A stretch of 64,000 nucleotides of DNA from Periplaneta americana (GCF_040183065.1 NC_091120.1:14277208-14341207); one strand, 5' to 3'. Positions 44,110 through 55,416 are shown, numbered from the stretch's first letter. A program made the numbers and translations. The notes: a model not told the origin generated them from the letters alone.

Positions 44110-47036
44110 TGACCGTTTCATTCTTCTATCCAGCAAATGAATGACAGAAGGATTATATGTAGTAGGGATGCCAAATGATAGAAACACTTACCAACGTCAT
44201 GCTCACTAAAAGAGTGAGATTTTTCTCCCTTCATTCAGCATTTACAAATATTTTTTTATAATCATCTCTTTATTCTGGAATATGTTGTGTACAAAATATT
44301 TCCATTGGTAAATGTTCCTTTTCTGTTCAGAGTATTGCCAGCATACTTGTGCTGAATAAATTTATATACGAGTCCGATGATAGGGTAGTGTCTGCTGACT
44401 GGCATCTCTATTATTCAGTGTGAGAGGCTGTGTGCGTAGGAATGAGGCTGTAGCAGACGGTGCAAACATTCAAACTTCTGCCAGTGTAGCATGAGCAAGG
44501 ACGGAGGATGAATTGCATAGCGCACTTTTTTTTCCAGACCCTTGTGTGCTTGAGTCACGTGTTTCAGTAGTGTGAGCGTGTGTCTTGCCAAGTGTACATC
44601 TATCTGTGTGAGCGGCGGTGGAGAGATGGTGTGAATTTATTGCCCCTGTGATTCATTGAGAAAATATTAATAAAAAGATAAACCTGAATAAATTTTATGA
44701 TAAATAATATTAGCAGGAGAAGTACAGAACACATTTGGTAACTATGTATTGTATGTATGCAAGCAGACATGGAAGAAGTATGATGTCAAGTTTGTTATTA
44801 TTTCTATAGCTTGTTCCCAAAATAAAGAACTTGCAACTATCTAGTGTGTTTGTTTTCATCATGCATCAACAGAATCCAGTGATCAAGCAATAATGTTAGT
44901 GTAATACGAGGCATTTTCACAGTACAGTAATAAATATTTTCAAAATACTCAGTGCCGAGGAGAAATATGTTTCTGGTTTTGTATCAGTGTTCAAATTGGA
45001 ATGTTTATTCTCGTATTTTGTAAATATTTGAAGATTTAAAGTGAAATGGGTACATTTGGTATTGATTTATCATTGTAGAAAGAGAAACATTCAGTGTCTA
45101 GAAAAGCATTGTGATGGAAGCTTTTAAATTGATGATACTTATACTAAATGGCACATTAAATAGTAGTTACTAATGTACAATAGACCTACGTTATAATTTT
45201 AGAATCATAAGTACTGCACTCGAAATTATTATCAAGTTGTCTAAAGAAATCATGACAATCTTTTCACTCACGGCTTCCTCTCCCCGTGTATTAATGCTTT
45301 CTCAAGATTGAATTTTTAAGAACATGATTTGTAAAGAATCTCTCGACTTTGCTATTAGATATATGTTGCAGTTTCATAATAACTGCAATGTATGAAGTAG
45401 AAGTTCATGCATTTTCAATGTAGACTGCTGTTGAAACACATATTTATTTTCAAATTCAGTAAACCACAAATTGTTTTAGTAAGGTTTTAATTTGCTTTAT
45501 ATAAACAACTATATAATAAAATAAGGATATGTCAGAAAATGTTTAATTTACTTTTCTCATTTTTTCTTTTTGTAAAGTTTACACATTAGGTATTGTAATA
45601 ATTGTTTTCATTTATGTAAGTAGTGTTAAAATTCAATCAAACTTAATTTGTTATTTGTTATAATTTGGTATTGTAACATTTAAATGAAGCTCCTCACAGT
45701 TTGAGAGATCGAAAATATTTTTAAGAGACAAGCTGTGATGAAAATACTATAGATATTGTGTGAGTCAGATCATAATGCATAATGAGTCTTATGATGATTT
45801 CCACGGTATTATCATATTTATCAGGAAAATAAGAAGTGCGTTCCAGTTTCAATTAACAGATGAAAACTACAGCAGCAGTCTCCTGCAAGGCAAGGCGTGT
45901 TAATACTGAATTCTTATTTCTGCAAAAGAAATGCTTAGTTCTATACACGTAAAAAGTTTATCATTGTAGAAAGAGAAACAGTCGAAATACATTCCGATTA
46001 ATCATTTTTTAGTAAAGCTTGGCTTTATTTCGTGAATATTTTTAAACTGAATAATTCAGCTGAACTTCATATACTTTAAGGTACTTTTACATACACTCAC
46101 TTTTAATTGTGATACAATATAAAGTAGAATGTGTATAACATATGCATTTTAAATGGATACATTTGGAACAAATTATAAAAATATTAGCCTGAGTGAAATA
46201 TTTTTAAGATGAAAGTTTGCAATTTAAGGTGCAAGATGAATTTCGGTTCTGCAGATAAAAATTATCTTTCCAATGGCATGTGTTTTAATAAATTAAGCAA
46301 AACTGTGTAATATTGCAATCTTATTTTGCTGTTTTACAGTTCAGAGTTGTTTATTGTGTTTCTTCGTTTTCTCAAATTATTTGTAAACGAGTATATTTTT
46401 TAACATGCTATTTCTTTTGCAGAAAATGTTATCGTATTCTCCTATCTGGGAAATAGTACAAAACTGTTTAGCCTAAAATATTTATCAGAGTTTATAATTT
46501 GTCATAAATTGCTTTTTCTCTTTTGCTCCTCTTGAGAAATGTATACATTTACTTTGGTGAGGATAGCAGTGCGATGTGTTATTTTTAAATTCTACAGCAT
46601 CATGTAAGCTACTTTAGTTTTTGCATAAATAGAATTTGAAATAATTGTTATAAATTAATGATAGGTATGGGACATTATTTCTTGATGAGGACATCGTACC
46701 ATAATATGAAGCAAAATTTACATCTTAGTGTAATTATATAATATATTATAATTCAGTCTATTTTATAAGCGTCAAGAGAACATGCCAGTTTGATTACTGA
46801 TGACTATAATGTTCATTGCTGTCTTGTAACTTATTTTAAAAATGATGCCTCAGAGTGTACAATAGTGAGAAGTGCGGATTGTGGGCTTCTGAGTTCTGTG
46901 TGCTAATTCATTGTGTACAAAGTGTATGAAAATTGAAGAGTGCAGATGTGTGATATTAAAGATGCAACATCTTTGTTAATATTTTGCATATTTTTGTCTT
47001 ATCTCGATTTTTATGTGAAATTTCCTTTCTAGAATG
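44110..47036 (+). other. XPO7 3' UTR and downstream unique DNA
   Basis: AT-rich, no repeat or coding feature recognised for about 2.9 kb, in strong contrast to the TE-dense flanks. AATAAA hexamers occur, for example near 44356 and 44821, so polyadenylation could use an early site or a later one. The true 3' end cannot be fixed from sequence. Confidence 0.4.
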
Positions 47037-47105
47037 TAAACTTAAATACATTGATTAAAGTTCTCGTTAACACTTTGTTAAAACATAAAATTTACTTAGT
47101 CATAC

Positions 47106-48436
47106 CACAGTCTACTATATACAGTCGCGAAGCTTGAGGTGTTTTTTTTTTGCAAATCTCGTGATAAAGCGCTCCAAGCGGTCAGCAACTAGAAACAATA
47201 GACTGTCCATGGTCGACTTTGGACTGTGTCGTATTTCTATCGAGTGCTAGCTCGTTGCATATTTCACATTGATGCTTGTGAAATGTTCGTTATTGGTTGT
47301 AATGAAAAGTTAATGGATAAAATATAATAATTGGAATAATAATATGGGACAAGGAGGAGATGTTTGTAGTGATATAAATTGTAGCAACAGTAAGAGAAAG
47401 ATGCCAGAGTTATCCTTTTTCCGATTTCCGAAAGATTCAGAAAGGTTCCTGGCTTTCCACAATGCTGTGCAGAAACAAAACTCTTAATTTTGAAGTTCTT
47501 TGTGACTGTTAGAATACATTATATCCTTAAATTTCACAATGAAATGTTTCAGTCTAACCGAAAGGACATTAGATACCGGTTAAAGTTCTGTCACTTAGGC
47601 TGCTAAATTTCCAGAGAAATAAAGGTTAGGTCTACTTTTTTTTTCAGAGGATATATTTTTAATTGTAGCTATTAATTTTGTTATTATTTTTATGTGTTAT
47701 TTCACTAAAGACGTAGAAAAAAATTAAGTTTGTTTTAATGAAATTTATTGATCACGTTTTATTTTCAATTCTGGTGGGATTATTATTGCTTATGCCTACT
47801 TTTTTTTCAAAGGGTATGCTTTTAATTATAGCTGTTAATTTTGTTGTTATTTTTATTTGTTGCTTTACTAGAGACGTAGAAAAAGTCTGTTACAATAAAA
47901 TTTATTGATCACGTTTTATTTCCAATTCTGGTGTGATTATTATTGCTTAACCTCATCCCACTTTGTTAACTACGTAAGCCTACACTACAAGTACCGGTAC
48001 ACTTAAGTTATTCCATTAATTCATATTTCCATTATTATTGTTGTAAAGGGAAATGCAAATTAATATTTATTGGTTTCATAGTTAATTATCGCTATAATCT
48101 TGAATGAGTGAAGCGATTATAGTAAATTTCAGTTCGTTTTGCACAAACAAAAATTATATTAACTTATTTCTTGCAGGTATCTTCGAGTTTATGGTGGAAT
48201 TTAATATACTTCATTAAAATAATAAATTAACTTTATGCATTTAATATTTCAATAATGGAAGGAAGGTGTTAATTTGTCCAAAAGAACACGACAACGAAAG
48301 TGTGACATATTTTGTCGTCTGCTAGGAGAGAGATCTGCGATGATGAGGCGATAGTAACGATCCTAGTGGTGGGCAACTACCCATGTTTGCATTTTTACTA
48401 CATATTGAGCTTCGCGACTGTATATAGTAGACTGTG
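47106..48436 (+). mobile_element. P-superfamily transposon with THAP fragment, 1,331 bp, 7-bp TSD
   Basis: Ends CACAGTCTACTATATACAG (inverted at the right), TSD GTCATAC at 47099-47105 and 48437-48443. It contains the best preserved THAP exon of the family; no transposase core recognised. Confidence 0.8.
47344..47487 (+). pseudogene. THAP-type zinc-finger start of a P-like transposase (48 codons)
   Basis: MGQGGDVCSDINCSNSKRK, then MPELSFFRFPKDSERFLAFH and NAVQKQNS before TAA. The CxxxxC pair followed by FFRFPKD is the N-terminal half of a THAP DNA-binding domain; the C-terminal CxxH and AVPTIF-like box are absent, so it is truncated by splicing or decay. THAP domains are the DNA-binding modules of P-superfamily transposases. 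Confidence 0.65.
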
Positions 48437-48484
48437 GTCATACGTTAAAAAGTGTTAAAATTGTTAAAAAAGGTATATACCTTC

Positions 48485-48529
48485 GACAGACGGCCCGTTT
48501 CGACGCTATGTCACGTCATCCTCAGTGTC
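48485..48529 (-). ncRNA. Hammerhead-ribozyme-like motif, PLE 3 left arm (best copy)
   Basis: Minus strand: GACA / CTGAGGA / T / GACG-TGACATAG-CGTC / GAAA / CGGGCCGTC / TGTC. Helix I GACA:TGTC, helix II GACG:CGTC, helix III ACG:CGT with loop GGC, cleavage expected after GTC. All core positions are present; the single T before helix II is unusual. Confidence 0.6.
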
Positions 48530-48719
48530 TCTTGAACCACTGGCGATCTTGATTCTGCGATGTGCATTTGTCGATGGTAGGGGTGGGGGTGTGTTGTTCC
48601 TATGGTGGGGGCTGGTTGTTTGTGTGTTATGATGTATTATGACGTCGAATAATGTGTGTGTATTGAACTGCAATTGTGTCTTAAGTATATATTGTGGGTA
48701 TGCTATTGTATGCTTATAC

Positions 48720-49311
48720 TGGGTGTTCATTTCAAAGTGTGTCATGACGTCACTGTTGTGAGTCAGCGATTTGAAGCGAGTTTCAGATTTTATGTCAGAG
48801 AAGTTGCCTATTAATCAAGGCGCTCAATCTGAACTTGAGAACGTGTACGGTATAACTTGAACGTCGTAGCAACAGATGGCGGTCTGTAAAGTCTGTGTGC
48901 TACCATAACCTCTTTCGAACTGTGTTTTGCGCGGGCAAGTCATACGCAGGGTATTTGTTATCATCGGTTGCGTATGGCAACATTCCACAATACAAATCAA
49001 ATGCTCCGTGTCCATGTTGACCGTCGAAGTTAATGTCAACAAATACGTAAGTAATCGTCTTAACCCTCTCCCCATATCCCGACAGTAAGAAAAAAACTCA
49101 CCTCAGTACGTGTTTCCAAACAGTTCACATTCCTGCCACTACAGGTGTTACCGTACGTATCGGTAAGTACTCTTCATACTTGCTAGGCAACTTCTCTGGC
49201 ACATAAGTAATACGCTTCTGCGGAAGTGTAGGAAGATTGAATTCTCGAGGCTCATCGGCTAGCCACATGACGGCATACAGCGAGCCATGACACACTTTGA
49301 ACTGAACACGC
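48720..49311. mobile_element. TIR element nested in the PLE, TSD TA
   Basis: CTGGGTGTTCATTTCAAAGT and its inverted partner (CATGACACACTTTGAACTGA at 49286) bound about 590 bp of DNA. PLE sequence GCTTATA / TATATTTCG closes over it with a TA duplication. No coding region. Confidence 0.65.
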
Positions 49312-49630
49312 AGTATATTTCGTACTGTTCTAGGATGTTTAACTGTGAACTTCTTGGTGTGATGAGTATAGAAACAGATGTGGAAATTTTACACATCACA
49401 CCAAAAAGTTCACAGTTAAACATCCTAGAACAGTACGAAATATATAAGAATACAACAGCATACCCACAATATATACTTAACACACAATTGCAGTTCAATA
49501 CACACACATTATTCGACGTCATAATACATCATAACACACAAACAACCAGCCCCCACCATAGGAACAACACCCCCCACCCCTACCATCGACAAATGCACAT
49601 CGCAGAGTCAAGATCACCAGTGGTTCAAGA

Positions 49631-49675
49631 GACACTGAGGATGACGTGACATAGCGTGGAAACGGGCCGTCTGTC
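49631..49675 (+). ncRNA. Hammerhead-ribozyme-like motif, PLE 3 right arm
   Basis: Same layout as 48485-48529 but with CGTG instead of CGTC in helix II, which breaks one pair next to GAAA. Probably weakened. Confidence 0.5.
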
Positions 49676-49753
49676 GAAGGTGTATACTTTTTTAACAATT
49701 TTAACACTTTTTAACGTATGACTAAGTAAATTTTATGTTTATAAACTTAAATA

Positions 49754-50073
49754 GTTTTTCAAATTCATTTGTATTTCAGTTTACTAGAAGAGAGAGATAA
49801 ATTGAAAATAGGGTATTACTGACTTATTAAATTAGATCAAGCAATGCAAAGGAAAGTTGAAATATTAGAATAACCTTACTTTCTCATTTTTTTATGAATA
49901 TGAATCATTTGATAGGAAATTCTGTACTAAACACATTGCAACAATTTTCTTCCACTCCACTCAAATCTGACTCTCCATTGGTGAAGTGACTCAGTATCAT
50001 GCACTTCATATAACTACAGTACATCATTTATAATTTCGAGCAGTGTATTAAAAATCTACAATATAATAGCAAA
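49754..50073. other. Intergenic DNA without recognised features
   Basis: About 320 AT-rich bases between the PLE 3 TSD and the hAT at 50082; nothing recognised. Confidence 0.4.
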
Positions 50074-50081
50074 CTTAGAGC

Positions 50082-51025
50082 CAGTGGCGGCTCGTGCCTT
50101 TCTTGAATGGGTGTTCACAAAAAGATATGAGTAATGAACACACTGATATATTCTCGTATAGCTGAATCACACGTCAGACATAAACGAGTTCTACTATTCA
50201 TGCACCAAATCTACGCATATGATACCAAAATTAAAACCATTAAACAAGAGTAGAGTAAAATTAATTCATAGGACTCATCTTTACTGCTGTTGTAGATGGT
50301 GTTGAAGATCTGGATTTATTTGTAGAGAAACTCCATGCGCCTAGTTTTGAGAGATGCAAACTTATCAATAACTTTATTATTGAAGTCTCTAATCTTGTTA
50401 ACAAGTTTTTTTTCCACTGCCAACATAGCCAATGTACTTAATCGGTCTTCTGTCCTGGTGTTACGGAGGAATGTTTTAATCCTCTTTTAATTTAACACAC
50501 AATTTCACACATGTCCATTTCCAAACTTCAAATGTTACTGTTTCAACTCTCAATACGCACCAATGCAGCTTGTATTTTCCTTACTTTGCTGAACAAAAGA
50601 CAACAGAATCAGCCCCCGTGTATAATGGTATTTTTAAAAGAAAAAGTAAAGAGAGAAAACGAGGAAAGAGGGAGAAAGGAACAGGAAGCCAGACCCAAGA
50701 GAGATGGAGCATCTCTCTTTCTCTGTCATTAGCACGTTAAGACTTGTGTGAGCCAGAGCTATTGTAACAAACCAGAAAATATTCTCGCCTCGGGCTATTC
50801 CACCCTGCTAGAGAAAAATTGTGCGAGCTGTTGTCAACCAGACCAATGGAGATTTAAAGACACACGAACGGGACATTCTCTCGAGACGAAAAATGTAGGA
50901 ACGTCATTGCGCATTGGAAAGTAATAGATGTACCGGTAATAATATTAATAGAGTGATACATATGATTATTGTTGGTTTTTAAGGTGTTCACGTGCTCCTG
51001 TGCTCATATAGAGGAACCGCCGCTG
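50082..51025 (-). mobile_element. hAT element, 944 bp, 8-bp TSD
   Basis: Termini CAGTGGCGGCTCGTG and inverted CAGCGGCGGTTCCTC; CTTAGAGC (50074-50081) and CATAGAGC (51026-51033) differ at one base. Contains a transposase C-terminal remnant on the minus strand. Confidence 0.75.
50285..50482 (-). pseudogene. hAT (TTF-type zinc finger class) C-terminal fragment
   Basis: Minus strand: IKTFLRNTRTEDRLSTLAML, AVEKKLVNKIRDFNNKVIDK, FASLKTRRMEF. The LxSLAxLxIExxLxxKxDFxxVIxxFAxxKxRR pattern is the end of the dimerisation domain of TTF/ZMYM-like hAT transposases. Confidence 0.65.
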
Positions 51026-51627
51026 CATAGAGCTGACATCAAGATAAATCTAATCTTGCTTTTACAGTAGAGTCATTGTACAGATACATTTAAATAAGTC
51101 CCATGTTTGATCTTTTAATAAGACGAGAAAATGTGAGACTTCATTGATTTTTATATGAACTGTTCTGTTAAAATATGGCGTTGTCATACATATGATTATA
51201 CAGCAGATCCGATTTTAATGGTCTTCTATGCAATTTAAAAGTCCACTGCTGTGGAGTAATGGTTAGCTTGCCTGACCATGAAACGAGCAGGTCCGAGTTC
51301 AAAGTTGAGGTTTTTTCCAAGATTTTCCCTCAACCCATTAAATTTCGGCGCTGGACCCCTGGACTCATTTCGCTGGCATTATCACCTTCATATCATACAG
51401 ATGCTAGATAACCAGGGTTAGGATTTAGCCTTTTCTGTTCTATGTAAAGTATCTAGAATATTTTAACACAATTGTACATTTCATGCATCCTGCCATAAAC
51501 TACATGAATCTTATAAAACCTAAAAAGGGCGAAATGACACATTTAACCTAAAAAGGGCCAAATGAAGCATAAAAACCACAAAAGACTAAACAAGGAAAAA
51601 CAAACCTAAAAAATATAAAACAATATA

Positions 51628-52364
51628 CAGGGTGTATCTAAATTGGTGTCAAATATTTCGGGGACGTGTTCCTAACATAAAAACAATTTAAAAAGTTAAT
51701 AAGAACATGGGTCTGAAAACCATTCGTTAGGAGTTATTAAAGGATTTGTCCCTTCATTGACCGCTGATTATTTGATGGTTTTTTGTTTGTTCGTATTTTG
51801 TAGAGCAAAGAAATCAGAAGAAAATGTATTCTGTGAGTGAACAGAACGAAATGATTTGCATCATTTAATTGAAGATGTGCTTCTGGACGTCATCCAACGA
51901 ATGTGTTTTAACACGATGCTGCTCCAGCTCATTTCAGTCTGATAGTTCGTAATTTTTTTATGATCGATTTCTCCAAAGATGTATTGGTCGAGGGGAATTC
52001 ATTGCATGGCCTACTCTATCACCTGATTTGAATCCAATGGATTTCTTCGTCTGGGGACATTTAAAGTCCCTGGTTTATGCGACTCCTGTACTCAATGTTG
52101 ATATTCTGAGAGCGTATCCAAATGGATTTCACAAAATACGAAACACTCCAGGAATTTTCAACAGAGCACACCAGAGCATGTAACTCAGGTTTAGGCGACA
52201 CATCGAAGCAGGAGGAAGCCGCTTCAAGCAATTTTTGTAACATTAAATTTTGTCTTGTAACTCTGAAATAAATTATTTTGACACCAATGTTCATATGAAC
52301 TTTTTGTAATGTTTTGGTGTCAGGAACACGTCCCCGAAATATTTGACACCAATTTAGATACACC

Positions 52365-52377
<13 letters not shown>
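51628..52377 (+). mobile_element. Mariner-like element, decayed, with transposase relic
   Basis: TIR CAGGGTGTATCTAAATTGGT (continuing TCAAATATTTCGGGGACG) mirrored at the right; TA at 51626-51627. Interior frames show CCAGCTCATTTCAG-encoded PAHFS, GRGEFIAWPTLSPDLNPMDF and FVWGHLKSL, a mariner-type C-terminus split by frameshifts. Confidence 0.7.

Positions 52378-52422
<45 letters not shown>
52378..52422. repeat. (TA)n microsatellite
   Basis: Pure TA dinucleotide run directly at the right end of the mariner-like element, possibly an expanded TA target. Confidence 0.9.
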
Positions 52423-52426
<4 letters not shown>

Positions 52427-52453
52427 TCACTAATTAAATAACAATAACAATAA

Positions 52454-52636
52454 TACTAGTCTAGTATATACAGTCACGAAGCTCAATACATAGTAAATAT
52501 GCATCCATAGATAGTTGCTAACCACTAGAATCGCTACTATCGCCTCATTACAGACAATGTGAAATAGTACCGGCACAGTCTATTGTTCCTAGTACCCTCA
52601 CAACTCAAGCTTCATGACTGTATATACTAGACTGTG
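52454..52636. mobile_element. P-superfamily MITE, about 182 bp
   Basis: Nearly identical to 39700-39881: GTCTAGTATATACAGTCACG, ATGCATCCATAGATAGTTGC and inverted right end CACAGTCTAGTATATACAG. The left terminus is slightly damaged (TAGTCTAG), so its TSD is only approximate. Confidence 0.72.
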
Positions 52637-53569
52637 GTAATATTGTCTTGAAACAGAAAACAGTATACAAAACTAATGAATAATTATATCAAAAATGCAT
52701 TTAAATTTGAAGATTAATACATTGTTGGCTACATTCAATTGTTGAATCAGACATATTCTGGAATCTTGCATTATTTAATTAGTTCTGTGCTAGCTTTTCA
52801 CAGACATGGTTCAATAAATTTTTACATCTTGGCACAGTTATATGGGTAGATAGTGTACACATATCTAAATTTGTAGAGTCATCACATGCATATCTACTTC
52901 GAAAATGGATAGGCGATGATTCCAATTTCACAACAGATGGCGAAAAAATCTCCTGCCAAGTTTTTCAAATGAAAGTAAGTAGGCAGTGCATAATCTTATT
53001 TTACTTAGTTTTAATCAATTTCGAGTTCAGTGTATGTTTTATTTTATTTTTTTTTTTGCGATTATTTTCGAAAATATTAGCTAAATTGAGACAAAAGTTA
53101 TTTCTTTTTTAATTTTCTACAATATTTATGTGAAACATTTTGTGATTGGTCTGATAACTTCAGAAAAAAGATAAATCTTTTCATTAATCCCCAAAACTAA
53201 TATTTTAAATAAACTATTTTCTGACATTAAAAATATCATAATTACAATATTAACTGCAAGAATACTTTTCACGTTGACTATTATGAACTTTACATGCAAA
53301 TGGAGCATCTATATTCTTTATTTGCATTTATTTACATATTGGACGAGGAATATATTATGGATCATATAAATTCTTACATACCTGATCAGTAGGTGTAATC
53401 ATTTTATTAAAAGTGCACACTAGTGGGCCGTGACCTTTTCAACTTCATTTCTTTTGCGATTATCTTCTAAAATATTAGCTAAATTGAAAATTAACAGTAT
53501 TTATTCTTTTATTTTCTACAACAATAATATAAACATTCTGTGTTGGGTCCCTTGTGGGTCACAATCCTC

Positions 53570-53862
53570 AAGTTTTTTTTTATATCATTGGATTGATCTG
53601 AATTTTGCCCTGCAAAATAAACTGATTCTTCAGCAAAACCCAGGATTTGACAAAATGAAAGAAGTGTGTAGTTATTGAAGGGAAAAAAATTACTGGCATA
53701 CTACGTTGGGGTCCAGCATCTGTGGCAGCAATGAAATTTGCTTCCATGGCAACCTGTGCCATTGAAAGGTCATTTTCATTGCACAAGACATTGTTGACAG
53801 ACAATATAAAAAAGATTTGCACTAGACAATTTAGAAATGTGGCTTGTCATAATATATTGTAA
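53570..53862 (+). pseudogene. hAT transposase C-terminal region, frameshifted
   Basis: LILQQNPGFDKMKEVC, a frame change near 53670, then GKKITGILRWGPASVAAMKF and ASMATCAIERSFSLHKTLLT, DNIKKICTRQF and VACHNIL before TAA. The KFAxxxxxxIERSFSxxKxLLTDN pattern is the hAT dimerisation motif. Confidence 0.68.
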
Positions 53863-54094
53863 CCAAGAATTTTAAATTCATATAGTAAGCAGTAAATAGT
53901 TAAAGAAAATGTCATATTAATGAGTTCAGATAAGAAAAATGGACTTTGCCATATTTCCTATATTATTTTTTTGTAGAATTTATAAATTAAGAAAGGATAG
54001 TGTGTTTATGGTTAAAACCCTAAAAAAAAAAGGCTATTTCCTTTACACAAAAAGACCAAAATAGTCCTTTAAAAATCCTAACCCTGTAGATAAC

Positions 54095-54586
54095 CATATA
54101 TGTTCATAAAGCATCAAAATAATCCACTAAAAAATAATATGCAATTTAAAATTCCAATGAAAGCAAATCGTATATATAGTTAAGTATACAGACATGATGT
54201 TGTGAATGTTTTTAGCAAAGGAATAGATTAGAGTTTGAATAAGATACCGCTCACAACTACATGTACAGCAAAATGGTATTCATGAACAATGTGCTCAGAA
54301 TGTCACTCACTCCCACTACAAATAAGTTAATTTCTCATCGTATGGTTTATTAAGTCATTGCACTGTTAACCAATTGGTGAATATGCCAGCTTTCTATGAT
54401 GAGAACCTGTGTTCAAATTCCAGCAAGTTCAAGTATAATTTGCGGAGGGACTATGTTATATGGTAAAATATATTGGTCTGTAGTGGTCATATAAAAGGCT
54501 CCAGAACAGTGATTATTTCGCGTTCATTAAGTTTTGCAATAGAACACTTTCCTTAAAAAATATTCGGAACAACTGGATAATATACT
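54095..54586. other. Intergenic DNA
   Basis: SINE tail at the left, then AT-rich DNA without recognised features. Confidence 0.4.
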
Positions 54587-54594
54587 TGGTACAC

Positions 54595-55416
54595 CAGGGG
54601 CGAATGCTAGTCACGAAAGTTAGGCTTGCTCTTTTATTCATAGGGAAGATGGGAGGATATAATAATTCATAATTAATAAAAATAATCAGACTCACATAAA
54701 TAATGTATTTTATAATTATGAAATCATTATGAGTCATGGATCATATTCGCTTATCAGATGTAGAAGTTCGATATAATATAACAAACATGGCCAACAAAAC
54801 GGTTTATTTAGTTTTTTCGACCCTGCCAACCAATGCATATTGTTGTATTGAGCTGCACTGAACGAGCGCATATATTCTCTATAATGTCTGTCTTCTCTTG
54901 AATAGTCCTTCGGGAAAATGGATTTAATAATAAGGTTTCAATAACACACAATTCCGAACTCATTGCAATACTTCAAATGAATGTTTAAGAATTAATAATA
55001 CATGCAGCAGCTAACACATGCATTCCCCTCATACAATTACATTGCACTCGCAAATCACAGCACATTCCCACTGTCAATACTGCTCTGTGTAATGTTAAAT
55101 AGTCGTTGGTGTAGCTCTCGGACCAGAGCTTTGAACAACACATAACAGAAACATGTGCGCCTAGGACGGACTAAGGAGGAAGGCACTTGCGCGCGCATCA
55201 TATTCTCGCTATTTCTACGTCTTTCCTGTAGCTCCAAGAAACGAGCAAGCATTGCGATACTTGCGGTGTGCAACCTGCGGATGGTATTACGCCTATACAG
55301 TATTCCAAAAATAAAAATAAATTTTAATGTATGTAACACCATTTTGAGAAATACACATTCTACGAAAATATTGGGCTTGCGCAGCAAGCATAGCATGCCC
55401 TGAGAAATCGCCCCTG
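54595..55416. mobile_element. hAT-type non-autonomous element, 822 bp, 8-bp TSD
   Basis: CAGGGGCGAATGC at the left and CAGGGGCGATTTC inverted at the right; perfect TSD TGGTACAC at 54587-54594 and 55417-55424. A minus-strand frame (55055-55396) has ARFLELQERRRNSENMM but is not recognised as a known domain. Confidence 0.78.

Larger units (their letters stand above)
47049..49741. mobile_element. Inverted PLE dimer (copy 3) with nested elements, 12-bp TSD
   Basis: The left arm is minus, the right arm plus; both start/end with the family terminus and both contain hammerhead-like motifs. TAAACTTAAATA at 47037-47048 and 49742-49753 is a perfect 12-bp TSD, so the dimer integrated as one unit. A P-type element (47106-48436) and a TIR element (48720-49311) are inserted in the left arm, and the PLE reads through once they are removed. 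Confidence 0.82.
51413..54086 (+). mobile_element. hAT element, 2,674 bp, 8-bp TSD, hosting two more elements
   Basis: CAGGGTTAGGATTT at the left and its inverse at the right; perfect TSD TAGATAAC at 51405-51412 and 54087-54094. The plus strand keeps a C-terminal transposase remnant. A mariner-like element (51628-52377) and a P-type MITE (about 52454-52636) are inserted in it. Confidence 0.85.
51247..54140 (+). mobile_element. SINE (family C) split by a hAT element
   Basis: The left part (51247-51412) has GTTGAGGTTTTTTCCAAG and CTCATTTCGCTGGCATTATC, ending GCTAGATAAC; the right part resumes at 54087 and ends CCACTAAAAAATAAT. The split is the 8-bp TSD of the hAT. Confidence 0.65.

Noticed and set aside
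47344..47487. THAP open frame as a host gene
   Set aside because: It lies inside TIRs with a 7-bp TSD and has a decayed sister copy at 16049-16128, so it belongs to a transposon.
52061..52423. Minus-strand 120-codon frame starting in YIYIYI
   Set aside because: It begins in a (TA)n run and crosses mariner-like DNA antisense to the relic transposase.
55055..55396. 113-codon minus frame as a Harbinger protein
   Set aside because: The ARFLELQERRR stretch is suggestive at most; the element has hAT-type 8-bp TSD, so no protein family was assigned.
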